DNA of 64,000 nucleotides from Christensenella sp. UBA1214. Its GTDB lineage: Bacteria > Bacillota > Clostridia > Christensenellales > CAG-138. A program made the translations under genes and the position numbers. Location of the stretch: the NCBI GenBank assembly GCA_002309375.1, contig DBXK01000041.1, positions 8,449 through 72,448 of the forward strand, in the 5' to 3' direction. Positions 8,845 to 18,029 of the stretch are shown here, piece after piece. The notes beneath the pieces were generated by a model that searched no databases, was not told where the DNA came from, and worked only from the letters and a program-made list of their open reading frames with translations. Each line of letters opens with the position of its first letter. The stretch's first letter is position 1.

Positions 8845-9360
8845 TTGTCAGGAAGCAGTTTCGACAAAATCTATAGCGATTACTCCCGCCTTGTATACTG
8901 GGCGGCATACCGCGTTGTGGCTCAAAACGAGACTGCGGAGGACATCACTCAGCAGGTCTTCGAGCGGGCGTATCTCAACATGGATAAGCTCGGGCCGATG
9001 GCGGATTCCCAGATCAAGAGCTGGCTCTACCGCGTTGCGACCAACCTTGCGCTCGACCACGTCCGTCACCAGAAGCACGAAACGCTGAGCGATGAGCCGG
9101 TCGGCGCGGAGATCGCGGACACCGAGCCGCTTCCGGAAGAGGAACTGCTCAAAAAGAAGCGGATGGAAGCCGTCCGCAAGGCGATCGAACAGCTCGACGA
9201 AACGAACCGGACGATAATCACACTCCACTATTTCTCCGAGATGACCGTCAACGAGATCTCGGAAAAAACGGGGATAAGCCCCGGCACCATTAAATCAAGG
9301 CTTGTACGTGCAAGGAGTCTGCTTGCTGACATGCTGAAAGCGGAGGCTGCAGAAGAATGA
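8845..9360 (+). CDS. RNA polymerase ECF sigma factor
   Basis: A 171-residue sigma-70 family protein with only regions 2 and 4. Region 2: YSRLVYWAAYRVVAQNETAEDITQQVFERAY...IKSWLYRVATNLALDHVR. Region 4: LDETNRTIITLHYFSEMTVNEISEKTGISPGTIKSRLVRARSLL, a helix-turn-helix that reads the -35 box. The start is TTG at 8845, with GGAG at about 8834. The stop overlaps the next start (ATGA), so the pair is translationally coupled. The neighbour is a single-pass membrane protein, the usual arrangement for a membrane anti-sigma partner. Signal is unknown. Confidence 0.92.
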   Translation: MSGSSFDKIYSDYSRLVYWAAYRVVAQNETAEDITQQVFERAYLNMDKLGPMADSQIKSWLYRVATNLALDHVRHQKHETLSDEPVGAEIADTEPLPEEELLKKKRMEAVRKAIEQLDETNRTIITLHYFSEMTVNEISEKTGISPGTIKSRLVRARSLLADMLKAEAAEE

Positions 9361-10106
9361 AAAAAGAACGCAAAATACAGCTCGTGACCGACGATTTCAT
9401 CGAACCGCCGGGGGAGGAGCTGACGGGTGAGCAGGCGGAGATCGACGCTCTGCTGCGCGCCGTTGCGGATGACTGCAGCGCAAAGATAGATTTCGAAGGG
9501 ATCAAACAGCGCGCCGTTGAATCGGCAAAGGCAAAGAAAGCGAAGCGCGGAAGGCTCAGAAGAGCCATCGGCTACGGCATGGTCGCCGCTGCGTCGCTGG
9601 TCGTCGGGCTTTTCGTCTGGCAGGCTGTCAAAGGCATGAACGAAAGGGTCCCGAACGGAGATGCTGTCGATGCACAGGCTGCCGAACGCAACGACGACGG
9701 CTTGACAAAGCATGATCCGATAGCCGACGTCAAGGTCTATGTCGGCACCGTTTCCGAAGCCGAGTACACGGCATTCCCCGAAACCGCCGATGAATTCTTC
9801 CCGGAGAATCTGCCGGAAACGATGAAGAAAAGAGTCGATACCGACGCCGTGAGGACCAGCGCGACCGGCACCGACACGAAGGGCGGTTCGCTCGATTATG
9901 TCTGCACCGTTGAAAAGGGCTGTGCAAAGGGCCTCGAGGTCGGCGAAGCCTGCTCGGAAAAGACGGGAGAGGATCTCTGGTATTACTGGCAGATCAACGA
10001 AAATCACTACCTCAAAGTCCGTTTTACCGGTTTCGATCAGGAGGATGCGGAGGCGATGTTCAAGTCCCTTGCCGACCGCATCACGATGCAGCAGAAGGAT
10101 CGGTAA
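9357..10106 (+). CDS. Single-pass membrane protein, probable anti-sigma partner
   Basis: 249 residues. About 60 charged cytoplasmic residues are followed by one transmembrane segment (YGMVAAASLVVGLFVWQAV, about 73-91) and an extracytoplasmic region of about 155 residues without a clear domain. It has no zf-HC2 motif. Its four-base overlap with the ECF sigma gene and its topology make an anti-sigma or signal-sensing role likely, but this rests on context. The gene ends just before a strong terminator, so the operon has two genes. Confidence 0.65.
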   Translation: MKKERKIQLVTDDFIEPPGEELTGEQAEIDALLRAVADDCSAKIDFEGIKQRAVESAKAKKAKRGRLRRAIGYGMVAAASLVVGLFVWQAVKGMNERVPNGDAVDAQAAERNDDGLTKHDPIADVKVYVGTVSEAEYTAFPETADEFFPENLPETMKKRVDTDAVRTSATGTDTKGGSLDYVCTVEKGCAKGLEVGEACSEKTGEDLWYYWQINENHYLKVRFTGFDQEDAEAMFKSLADRITMQQKDR

Positions 10107-10135
10107 CCGCCGATAAACGATAAATATGCATAAAT

Positions 10136-10168
10136 AAAAGGCTTCTTCGGAAAGAAGAAGCCTTTTTA
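10136..10168 (+). terminator. Terminator of the ECF sigma operon
   Basis: AAAAGGCTTCTTC/GAAGAAGCCTTTTT hairpin with short loop, 30 bases after the stop codon; it may also serve the convergent gene. Confidence 0.85.
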
Positions 10169-10201
10169 CATCGGATAGAGTTTCGTTTTGCCTGCCGGCG
10201 G

Positions 10202-10810
10202 TCATAATATGTACGACAAATCGCTGATATTCCTTATGCGGCGTTTCCCGTCGCCGCCGATGAACATATGGGATACTCCTCCGGCCTGTCCGTGTATATC
10301 CGTATCGCAGCAGGACTCAACGGTCAGACCGAGAAACATCGCGTTCCAAATGCTCAAAAGATCGCCGTGCGAGACAATGATGACCGTTTCTTCATCGCTC
10401 TCCATGATTTCTTCATAAAAAGGCCGAAGGCGGTTCCATGCATCGCGTCTGCTCTCTCCGTCCGAGAACAGCCTGTCGTCGGCTGTCTTCTCCGGGCATT
10501 CGATATTATCACGAAGCCACTTCACGGACTTCCCGCAGCACCTTCCGAGATTCCTTTCTCTCAGCTCCCGCCTTGATATCGGCTCCGTACCCAGGTGCTT
10601 TGCGATCGCTTCCGCCGTCTGTTTCGCCCTCTTCAGATCAGAGGAAAACATGACCGCTTTTTTCCCGGCAAGTTCAGCTTTGAGCTTTCTTCCGATATTG
10701 TCGGCCTGTTTCTTTCCGAGCTCGGTCAGATCCCAATCCGTCCATGAACCCACCATTCCGTTTGTGTGATGAACGGACTGTGTGTGCTGAACAGTGATAA
10801 TGTGCTTCAT
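10202..10810 (-). CDS. Histidine phosphatase superfamily protein with altered RHG motif
   Basis: 202 residues in the phosphoglycerate-mutase/phosphatase fold. The usual N-terminal catalytic LxRHGxT reads TVQHTQS: the phosphohistidine His is kept, but the phosphate-binding Arg is Gln and the Gly is Thr. Other motifs are present: WTDWDLTELGKKQA, SSDLKRAKQTAEAI, the proton-donor region LRERNLGR, and the second catalytic His in VIIVSHGDLLSIWNAM. The start at 10810 was chosen over an ATG two codons earlier because GGGGGAA gives proper spacing only here. Monocistronic. Activity may be weakened or changed; substrate unknown. Confidence 0.85.
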   Translation of the reverse strand: MKHIITVQHTQSVHHTNGMVGSWTDWDLTELGKKQADNIGRKLKAELAGKKAVMFSSDLKRAKQTAEAIAKHLGTEPISRRELRERNLGRCCGKSVKWLRDNIECPEKTADDRLFSDGESRRDAWNRLRPFYEEIMESDEETVIIVSHGDLLSIWNAMFLGLTVESCCDTDIHGQAGGVSHMFIGGDGKRRIRNISDLSYIL

Positions 10811-10942
10811 TTGCATTTTCCCCCTTCTCTTCGAGCCGAGATCGGAACCGTGCGGCGAGGTATTCGATCGTTTGGCGATGCGGTGCCTGCCCTTCATGTG
10901 CGGCCAGAACGCATTCTTTGCCCGGCATGGCGAACGTCATTG

Positions 10943-10980
10943 AAAAAGCAGTGATTTGGCGGACAAATCACTGCTTTTTC
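10943..10980 (-). terminator. Terminator of tRNA-Thr
   Basis: AAAAAGCAGTGATTTG/CAAATCACTGCTTTTT perfect stem with five-base loop immediately after the tRNA 3' end. Confidence 0.9.
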
Positions 10981-10981
10981 A

Positions 10982-11057
10982 TGGAGCTGGTGACGAGATT
11001 CGAACTCGTTACCTCGTCATTACCAATGACGTGCTCTACCTACTGAGCTACACCAGC
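10982..11057 (-). tRNA. tRNA-Thr (anticodon GGT)
   Basis: 76 nt with encoded CCA. Acceptor GCTGGTG/CACCAGC, D arm GCTC..GAGC, anticodon stem CGTCA/TGACG with loop TTGGTAA (anticodon GGT, reads ACC/ACU), T arm ACGAG-TTCGAAT-CTCGT. All four arms pair. It is followed by a strong terminator. Confidence 0.97.
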
Positions 11058-11273
11058 GCACCGAACGTGTGATATTATAGCGGACTTTAACCTACTTTGC
11101 AAGCCCTTTTTATAAAAATTATTATATATTTTGACTGATTTATCGGGCATTTTTCTGCGGCGCATGAGGCACTGCGGAAGACGGCGGAAACGGCAGTGGG
11201 GCGATATATGGGCGGGACGGATCAAATATACCGCAAAGATGCAAAAAAGCGGCAAAAAAACTTCGATTGACTG

Positions 11274-11302
11274 TTGAATTTACTTTCGCTTTCGGGTATA
11301 AT
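11274..11302 (+). promoter_or_regulatory. Sigma-A-type promoter for the VanW gene
   Basis: TTGAAT (11274-11279), 17-base spacer, TATAAT (11297-11302). It is 66 bases before the chosen TTG start. Confidence 0.8.
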
Positions 11303-11368
11303 GTATTAGTTGTTCTATGCCTTAAGAAGGCGGACTATGCGGATCCATCGGGATCCCGGAGGTTTGAT

Positions 11369-13090
11369 TTGGAAGAGTATGAAAGCATAAGCGGCGGCAG
11401 CGCTTCCGCTGTAGATAAATCGGATAAAGCAGATCGCAGGATCGCTCGCGGACGCAAGTGTTTCCTTGTCGAGCTCATAATCGGCGTTCTCGCCATGGCG
11501 GGTATAGCCTATATGCTTACGCGGGCTGAAAAAAACTATGCCGAAGCAGAGCGCGAGCTTGAAACCGCATACAGCTCCTCCGTCGTTGAAAGAGAGGACG
11601 GTTCGCTTGTCGTGAGCGGCGATTACGCCGGCAAGTCTTTTGAATATGTCGAGGACGGCAGGATCGTCGAAGGCGTTACCCTTGCGGGGATCCCCCTCAG
11701 CGGAATGAACTATGAAGAAGCAAGGCAGGCGCTGCTCGAAGAGATCGACAGGCGGATCGAGAATATCAATATCAGCATGACCGTCGACGGTGCCACGATC
11801 CTTCTCAACGCATCCGATTTCAGCATTACCTGCTCGCAGGATGTCAACGAGCTGATCCACAGCGCGCTGCGCGTCGGCAGGGAAGAGGATAAGGACTATT
11901 ACAGCGTCTATCTTGAGCGGCAGAGGATCGCGGAAGAAGGCGTCGATCTCGGAGATTTCGAGCTCGTGCTGAACGAAGAATCGCTCCGCGAGAAAGTCGA
12001 TTATATTGCCTCAGTCGTAGACAGATCCCCTGCGGAGCCTTATATCACTCTTCTCAACAGGCTTGGCGGCGGCAAGCCCGGCGTCGGCGTCGGAGGCGAT
12101 GCATCCGATATTTTCACTACGAAAACGGTTTATGCTCCCGACGGAAAGGCGATGGCGGACATCCAGTTCCACAACGGCAGGAGCGGCTATGTCCTCGACA
12201 AGGAAAAACTGCTCGGCAGGATCGTCAACGCATTCAAAAGCGGCGATTACAGCGCGGAGCTCGAGGTCGAACTTGAACCGACCGATCCGCAGATGACCGC
12301 GGAGGAACTTGCGGAAAGCTTTGTTGAGCTTTCCCGCTTCTCGACCAACTTTTCGTCCAGCAGCACCTCTCGTGCAAGGAATGTCCAAAAGGCAGCGGGC
12401 CTGCTGAACTGCACGATCATGGTGCCCGGCGAAAACTGCAGCTATAATGACATCCTCGGTCCCCGTTACGAAAGCGACGGCTGGCTTCCCGCTCCCGGCA
12501 TTTCCGGAAACGAGTATATCGACAGCCCCGGCGGCGGCATCTGCCAGGTCAGCACGACCCTTTATAACGCGCTGCTCAAAGCCGGCGCCGACTTCCCGAA
12601 ATCGACTGCGTCGGAATCCCCGAGACTCCTGATCGTCCGCCGTTTCCCGCATTCGATCCCGGGCAGCTATATCGCCAAAGGTCTCGATGCAACGGTTTCT
12701 TACGGCGGCCCGGATCTTGTCTGGCGCAATACAGGCGATACGCAGATGCTGCTGTTCGCTTATGCCGACATGAACACCCGCAATGTTTATGCCTTCATCT
12801 ACGGCGTTCCGGATGAGGTCCGTTACACCTACAGGATCTGGTCCGAAACGATCGAAACGATCCCCGCTCCGGAGACGATCCAGATAGCGGAAAAGCTTTG
12901 GCCGACCGGCTATTCCAAGCTGGTCGTCAAGCCGCGCACCGGTTATAAGGTCGCCGTTTTCCGCCAGAAGTACGACATGGACGGCAACGCCGTCGGCGAT
13001 CCCGTGCAGCTTTATCTGGATACCTACAAGGCTCAGCGCGGAGAGCTGCACTACGGAACCGGCCCGGCGTCGCTGCCGAGGCCCGAATAA
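11369..13090 (+). CDS. VanW family membrane-anchored protein
   Basis: 573 residues: short cytoplasmic N-terminus, one transmembrane segment (about 31-50, KCFLVELIIGVLAMAGIAYML), an extracytoplasmic region with two putative YoaR-like peptidoglycan-binding segments (about 95-330), and the VanW domain (about 352-480) with PGENCSYNDILGPR and GGGICQVSTTLYNA. A C-terminal G5-like stretch follows. VanW occurs in vancomycin-resistance clusters and widely in Bacillota with cell-wall proteins; its reaction is unknown. The start is TTG at 11369, six bases after a perfect GGAGG. An upstream frame extension overlaps the promoter and is rejected. Monocistronic. Confidence 0.88.
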   Translation: MEEYESISGGSASAVDKSDKADRRIARGRKCFLVELIIGVLAMAGIAYMLTRAEKNYAEAERELETAYSSSVVEREDGSLVVSGDYAGKSFEYVEDGRIVEGVTLAGIPLSGMNYEEARQALLEEIDRRIENINISMTVDGATILLNASDFSITCSQDVNELIHSALRVGREEDKDYYSVYLERQRIAEEGVDLGDFELVLNEESLREKVDYIASVVDRSPAEPYITLLNRLGGGKPGVGVGGDASDIFTTKTVYAPDGKAMADIQFHNGRSGYVLDKEKLLGRIVNAFKSGDYSAELEVELEPTDPQMTAEELAESFVELSRFSTNFSSSSTSRARNVQKAAGLLNCTIMVPGENCSYNDILGPRYESDGWLPAPGISGNEYIDSPGGGICQVSTTLYNALLKAGADFPKSTASESPRLLIVRRFPHSIPGSYIAKGLDATVSYGGPDLVWRNTGDTQMLLFAYADMNTRNVYAFIYGVPDEVRYTYRIWSETIETIPAPETIQIAEKLWPTGYSKLVVKPRTGYKVAVFRQKYDMDGNAVGDPVQLYLDTYKAQRGELHYGTGPASLPRPE

Positions 13091-13167
13091 ACCGCAGGGC
13101 GGCACCGAACCAACGGAAAAGCTATCTTTATGCGTTGGCATGTTTTCGTTAGGATACGCAAGCCGTA

Positions 13168-13196
13168 TTGACAAAAACACCGTCAACCGTTAAAAT
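13168..13196 (+). promoter_or_regulatory. Sigma-A-type promoter for the foldase-like lipoprotein
   Basis: TTGACA (13168-13173), 17-base spacer, TAAAAT (13191-13196). Confidence 0.8.
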
Positions 13197-13238
13197 AGGC
13201 AGAGTTTTGATTTAAACAAAAGGAGATTGAAACTGAAA

Positions 13239-14702
13239 ATGAAAACCAAGCTCACCAAACTCGCAGCACTGCTCATTGCCGTCATCATGATTGCCGGCAC
13301 GATCGCGTGCGCAACGGAAAAGAACCCCGGTATTGGCAGAGTCGGCAAGGTCGAATACAGGATAGCCGATTATGTCAAATACTTCCAGACATATTCGATG
13401 ATGGCAAATTACGTTGAAGATTACAACGAATACATCAAGGATTACATGATCTCCCGCGGTGCAATGCTCACCAAGGCTCAGGAGCTCGGTATCACGCTGA
13501 CCGAGGACGAGGAGAAGGCGCTCGAGGAGAAAGCCCAGTCCCAGATCGATGAGGAAATCGACAAGATGACCATCGACGCCGGTATCGAGGGCGAAGAAGC
13601 CATCGCAAAGGCCAAAGCCGAAGCTTACAACAAGCAGCTCAGCAAGGCCGGCTACTACAAGAATGTCGATGAGCTCAAAAAGGCCATCATCAAGGAGCTC
13701 CGCGAGGATGAAATGATCTCCAAGCTCCGCCAGAGGATCTATGACTCCGTCGAGATCCAGCCCGAAGCCGTCAATACCTATTGTGAGCTCAACGCCTCCA
13801 AGGATAAGGAAAAATACGAAAACGACGCCAACACTTTCGCCAGCGCTTACAACAACTACATTACCGGCAAGGGCGCCGTTCCTCTCTTCACCCCCGCCGA
13901 TATGTTCACTGTCAAGCACTGCCTGATCCAGTTCACCAACCAGGACAAGATCGGCGATACCGTTGACGGAGAGACCGTTACCGGTGAATTCGATGATGAC
14001 AAGCAGAAGAGGATCGACGATATCGTCGCGGCACTCAACGGCGGCATCACCCTCGAAGAGTTCATCGCCAACTATGTCGAAAGCAAGGATTATAACGACG
14101 ATGCCATTTTCGTCCCGACGGATGACGACGGCACTATCGAAACCAACCCGCAGCTCGGCTACCGCGAGCACGGCTACATCATGAATGAGAAGATGCTGGA
14201 CAAGTACTTCGATGGTTTCGGTGCGGCGGCCTGCCTGCTCCACTATGGCGAGAATTGGGTGATCCCCGTTGAAGAAACCGAAGAGTCCGAAGGCAGCGGC
14301 GACGCGGAGGCAACTCCCGCTCCGACCGATGAGCCCGAAACGACCGGCGAACCCGAGGCAACTCCCGAACCTCCGATCGAGAAGTATCAGATCACCTTCT
14401 TCAACACCACCGACGGCCACAAGATCGCAAAGGTCCAGTCGAACGTCAAGGGCGGCGGCGTCCACTTCATTTGGGTCGCTGAAGAGCTGACCGCGGGCGA
14501 GGTCACTGTTGATATCACCAACACCGAATCCCCCGAATACAAGAGCATCGAGAGCAACCTTCTTTCCGAGGCGCAGTCCAAGCGCTTCAGCGAAGAGCTC
14601 GATAAGTGGAAGAGCGAAGTCAGCGTTTCCCTTAACAATAAGTACATCGACAACTACTGCAGGAACTATCTCGGCTATACTCCGCAGAAGAGCGGCAACT
14701 GA
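13239..14702 (+). CDS. SurA/PrsA-like peptidyl-prolyl isomerase lipoprotein
   Basis: 487 residues. A lipoprotein signal ends at Cys24 (AGTIAC), so it is anchored outside the membrane. A helical chaperone-like N domain with long Lys/Glu-rich helices (about 60-200) precedes a rotamase-like region (FTVKHCLIQF...LEEFIANYV..., then GYREHGYI), as in SurA and PrsA foldases. A Thr/Pro/Glu linker (about 345-385) splits the isomerase region, and a second part follows (HKIAKVQSNVKGGGVHFIWV). ATG at 13239 has AGGAG 13 bases upstream, slightly far. Likely role: folding of exported proteins, which fits the many secreted products in this window. Isomerase residues are only partly recognisable. Confidence 0.7.
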   Translation: MKTKLTKLAALLIAVIMIAGTIACATEKNPGIGRVGKVEYRIADYVKYFQTYSMMANYVEDYNEYIKDYMISRGAMLTKAQELGITLTEDEEKALEEKAQSQIDEEIDKMTIDAGIEGEEAIAKAKAEAYNKQLSKAGYYKNVDELKKAIIKELREDEMISKLRQRIYDSVEIQPEAVNTYCELNASKDKEKYENDANTFASAYNNYITGKGAVPLFTPADMFTVKHCLIQFTNQDKIGDTVDGETVTGEFDDDKQKRIDDIVAALNGGITLEEFIANYVESKDYNDDAIFVPTDDDGTIETNPQLGYREHGYIMNEKMLDKYFDGFGAAACLLHYGENWVIPVEETEESEGSGDAEATPAPTDEPETTGEPEATPEPPIEKYQITFFNTTDGHKIAKVQSNVKGGGVHFIWVAEELTAGEVTVDITNTESPEYKSIESNLLSEAQSKRFSEELDKWKSEVSVSLNNKYIDNYCRNYLGYTPQKSGN

Positions 14703-14760
14703 TCCTAGGCGGCGCTGAATCGGCGCAGGGATTAGCCCGACAACATAATCGAAAAAGAAG

Positions 14761-14794
14761 CAGGATATCGGTCCGATCCGATATCCTGTTTTTT
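14761..14794 (+). terminator. Terminator after the foldase-like gene
   Basis: CAGGATATCGG/CCGATATCCTG stem followed by TTTTTT. Confidence 0.9.
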
Positions 14795-14873
14795 GCCCAT
14801 AAGGTTAACGCCGGGCATATGCATTTTTTCAGGCAAAACGGGAAAGACTCTCCGCATAAAGGAGAAAATGCGA

Positions 14874-15620
14874 ATGCCAACGCTCTTTGTCAGGACTTTG
14901 ATCGTTTATCTTCTGATGTTCGCAGTGCTGCGTCTGATGGGAAAACGGCAGATCAACGATATGCAGCCCTTCGATCTTGCTGTGACGCTGCTGATCGCGA
15001 ACCTTGCCTCAGTGCCTATGGGCGATCCCGCAGTGCCTCTCGCATACGGCGTGATCCCGATGCTCGGGATGTTCATCATACACAGGCTCGTATCATTTGC
15101 ATCGCTGAAAAGCGAAAAACTGCGCAAGGCCGTCTGCGGGAGCCCGCTCGTGATCATTTCCCGCGGAGTTGTTCGGGAGGACGTCATGCGGGCTGCCAAT
15201 TACAGTCTCAGCGATCTTACGGAACAGCTGAGGCTGAAGGAGATCTTTTCGCTCGCGTCGGTCGAATACGCGATCCTCGAAACCAACGGGAGCCTCAGTG
15301 TACTCCTGAAAGGCCCGTTCCAGACGCCGACGAACGAACAGCTCGGCCTTGAAAGCGAGAAAGCAGCGCCGGAGCTGATGCTCGTGATGGATGGGAAAAT
15401 ACATGAACGTGAGCTGGAATCCGTGGGATTGAATGCTCGAAAACTGAAAGAGATACTTAAAAAGATGAAGATAGGCACCGTTAAAGAATGCTTCTTCGCC
15501 TCGCTCGACAGCTCGGGAATGCTGCATGCGCAGCGAAGGCTCGGCTTTGGCGGCAGCTGCGAAGCGCACTTCATGCCCATTGAAAAAGCAATGCGGGAGG
15601 GCGAAAAAAAGAATGGATAA
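14874..15620 (+). CDS. DUF421 (YetF-type) membrane protein
   Basis: 248 residues. Three N-terminal transmembrane segments (LFVRTLIVYLLMFAVLRLMG, FDLAVTLLIANLASVPM, VIPMLGMFIIHRLVSF) carry the family mark LMGKRQINDMQPFDLAVTLLIANLA. A cytoplasmic domain follows with GSPLVIISRGVVREDVMRAANYSLSDLTEQLRLKEIFSLASVEYAILETNGSLSV. The family is linked to sporulation and membrane physiology, without a known reaction. The ATG at 14874 fits AAAGGAG nine bases upstream better than an ATG two codons earlier. It overlaps the next gene by eight bases. Confidence 0.9.
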   Translation: MPTLFVRTLIVYLLMFAVLRLMGKRQINDMQPFDLAVTLLIANLASVPMGDPAVPLAYGVIPMLGMFIIHRLVSFASLKSEKLRKAVCGSPLVIISRGVVREDVMRAANYSLSDLTEQLRLKEIFSLASVEYAILETNGSLSVLLKGPFQTPTNEQLGLESEKAAPELMLVMDGKIHERELESVGLNARKLKEILKKMKIGTVKECFFASLDSSGMLHAQRRLGFGGSCEAHFMPIEKAMREGEKKNG

Positions 15621-16020
15621 ACGCTTCAAAGGCCAGCCCGCCGCAGTTACAATCGGTTTTCTTGCGGCTGTCCTGCTGCTTTTCGGCATTATGCTTGCTT
15701 CGGAACTCGGCTTGACTGCGCTTGAAAAGCGGACCGTGCCCCTTATTGATGAAGCGATCGCCGCCGCGATGGAGGGTGATACCGAAACCGCAAACCGCCT
15801 CAGCGCGCAGATCGACAGCACACTGCGGGAGGCGGAGCCCGCGCTGATGCTGATCGCAAACCACAGGGATCTGATGGATATGCTCGATGCTTCGAACAAG
15901 GCGGTCCTGCTCGGGGAAACGGGGGAGCGTGACAGCTGTATCGAAGCGCTTTCCTCCGTTCGGACAGTGCTTCGCCTGCTCCTTGAAAACAATGACCTGA
16001 CCTTCGGGAACATTCTGTAA
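15613..16020 (+). CDS. DUF4363 family single-pass membrane protein
   Basis: 135 residues. A short basic N-terminus is followed by a transmembrane segment (VTIGFLAAVLLLFGIMLASELG, about 12-33) and an extracytoplasmic helical domain with RTVPLIDEAIAAAMEGD and LLLENNDLTFGNIL at the end. DUF4363 proteins are typically encoded directly after DUF421 proteins, and this gene starts eight bases inside the DUF421 gene. The two probably act together; what they do is unknown. Confidence 0.85.
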   Translation: MDKRFKGQPAAVTIGFLAAVLLLFGIMLASELGLTALEKRTVPLIDEAIAAAMEGDTETANRLSAQIDSTLREAEPALMLIANHRDLMDMLDASNKAVLLGETGERDSCIEALSSVRTVLRLLLENNDLTFGNIL

Positions 16021-16180
16021 CAATATGATAATATATTTTATTTCCGACGGCGAAAAAGCGGATTTCGATGCAGGATATTTTCCCTTTGTGTCGTATAAGT
16101 GAGTTGCGGGCAGTTGATCCGAAGCATTTTCTGCCGATTCGATCGGAGCAACTTTCTCAATAATCACAGGCGGTGACAAT

Positions 16181-17962
16181 TTGGCTTTCCCGGAAGCATG
16201 GATGAATGATCTGATGGCGCGGAACGAGATCGTTTCCGTCATTTCGGAGTACACCCACCTTGCGCCGAAGGGCGGAAGGATGTGGGGCCTTTGCCCTTTT
16301 CATCCGGAAAAGCAGGCTTCGTTCACCGTTTCGCCCGATAAACAGCTTTTCCATTGCTTCAGCTGCAAAGCCGGCGGCAGCGTGATCCAATTCATCATGC
16401 AGGCGGAGAACCTTTCCTACGGCGAGGCCGTCCGTTTCCTTGCGCAGCGCGCCGGGATGGAGCTGCCGAACGAGGTGGACGACGCAAAGCTCCGCGCCGA
16501 AAAAGCCTTCCGCGACAGGCTGTACCAGGCCAACCGCGAGGCGGCGAAATTTTTCCATAAAACGCTGCTTTCCGATCAGGGCCTTCCCGCGAGGCAGTAT
16601 CTGCTCCGCCGCGGGATCGACGGCAGCACCGCCGTAAGATTCGGCCTCGGCTATTCGCCGAACGACTGGGATGCCCTCTTCAAATACATGACGGGCCTCG
16701 GCTTCACGCGCGACGAGCTGATCGCCGCGGGCCTCTGCATCAAGGGCCGCCAGGACGAAAAAAAGACCTTCGATTTCTTCCACGGGCGGCTGATGATCCC
16801 GATCATCTCCGCAAGCGGCACGGTGCTCGCCTTCGGCGGGCGCATCATCGAGGGCGACGACGGCGCGAAATACATGAACACCGGCGATACGCTGATCTAC
16901 AACAAGCGCCACAATGTCTACGCCATAAACATGATGAAGGGCAAAAAACTCGATGAACTCATCATGGTCGAAGGGTATATGGACGTCATCAGCCTTCATC
17001 AGCACGGCGTCGACAACGCCGTCGCTTCCCTCGGAACGGCGCTGACGAGCCAGCAGGTGCGCCTGATGAGCCGCTATGCAAAGCGCGTCGTCTATGCATA
17101 CGACGGCGATTCCGCCGGCCAGAATGCGATGCTTCGCGGCGTGGACATCCTCAAAGAAGGCGGCGTCGAAGCCCGCGTGCTGGTCATTCCGGGCGGCGAC
17201 GATCCCGATGAATACATCCGCAAATACGGCCGCGACGCATTTTTGAAGCTGCGCGATTCAGCGCTCACCGCCGTGCAGTTCAAGATCGAGAGCATGGCCA
17301 AAGCGCAGGATCTCGGTACTGCGGACGGGCGGCAGACCTTCGCGAAGAATGCCTGCAGCCTGCTGGCTTCGCTCGATCCCGTTGAGCGGGATCGCTATGT
17401 CCGCCTTGTTTCGGAGCGCAGCGGCATCGGCGTGGACGTCATCCGCCAGCAGTGCGGCGTTGCAAAGCCCGCGTCCGCTTCTTCGGCGGGCCGCGACAGG
17501 GTGCTGACCGGCTCGTTCAGAAGGCCGGGGGACTATGAAAAGCGCGAGCGCTCGGAGATCATGCTCCTTTCCTGCCTGATGGCATCGCGCTCTGCCGCCG
17601 CGGCGATCGTTCGCCTGCCGGATTATTCAACAAAGCTCTTTTCGCTCGAGGGCCTTGCGGATTTTGCCGAAAAGCTCGAAAAAGTCCATTCCGCCGGAAA
17701 GGAAGCCGACCTGCGGCTCCTGATCTCCTCGATCGAGGGTAATTCCGCAGAAAAGGTCGGCAGCGCCGCCGCAGGCGTGGACGATCTTGTGGATCCCGTT
17801 GAAACGGCGAAGGACTGCATCGCGGCGATCCTGAACGAGGAGCGCGAAACGAGGATCCGTGAACTTTCCGCGCTGATCGAAGCGGAAACGGATCCGAAAA
17901 AGCGCGGCGAGCTGCTGCGGGAGCAGATGGAGCTCGTGATGAAAATGCGCGGAAACAACTGA
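16181..17962 (+). CDS. dnaG: DNA primase
   Basis: Makes RNA primers for replication with the DnaB helicase. 593 residues, normal length. The N-terminal CHC2 zinc finger is CPFH (38-41)...CFSC (59-62). The catalytic TOPRIM fold has MVEGYMDVISLHQ near residue 263 and YDGDSAG near 306, with GGDDPDEYIRKYG after. The C-terminal ~150 residues are the helicase-binding region and are weakly conserved. The TTG start at 16181 has AGGCGG upstream. rpoD follows 67 bases later with no terminator between, giving the classic macromolecular synthesis pair, here without rpsU. Confidence 0.97.
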   Translation: MAFPEAWMNDLMARNEIVSVISEYTHLAPKGGRMWGLCPFHPEKQASFTVSPDKQLFHCFSCKAGGSVIQFIMQAENLSYGEAVRFLAQRAGMELPNEVDDAKLRAEKAFRDRLYQANREAAKFFHKTLLSDQGLPARQYLLRRGIDGSTAVRFGLGYSPNDWDALFKYMTGLGFTRDELIAAGLCIKGRQDEKKTFDFFHGRLMIPIISASGTVLAFGGRIIEGDDGAKYMNTGDTLIYNKRHNVYAINMMKGKKLDELIMVEGYMDVISLHQHGVDNAVASLGTALTSQQVRLMSRYAKRVVYAYDGDSAGQNAMLRGVDILKEGGVEARVLVIPGGDDPDEYIRKYGRDAFLKLRDSALTAVQFKIESMAKAQDLGTADGRQTFAKNACSLLASLDPVERDRYVRLVSERSGIGVDVIRQQCGVAKPASASSAGRDRVLTGSFRRPGDYEKRERSEIMLLSCLMASRSAAAAIVRLPDYSTKLFSLEGLADFAEKLEKVHSAGKEADLRLLISSIEGNSAEKVGSAAAGVDDLVDPVETAKDCIAAILNEERETRIRELSALIEAETDPKKRGELLREQMELVMKMRGNN

Positions 17963-18029
17963 GTTTCTTTTTCGGAGCGTCAGAAGGGCTCCGTTTGAAA
18001 GGATAAGATACCAAGGAGGTTCATCATAA

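Noticed and set aside
11267..11368. N-terminal extension of the VanW protein
   Set aside because: It would begin inside the promoter; the GGAGG-TTG at 11369 is a better start.
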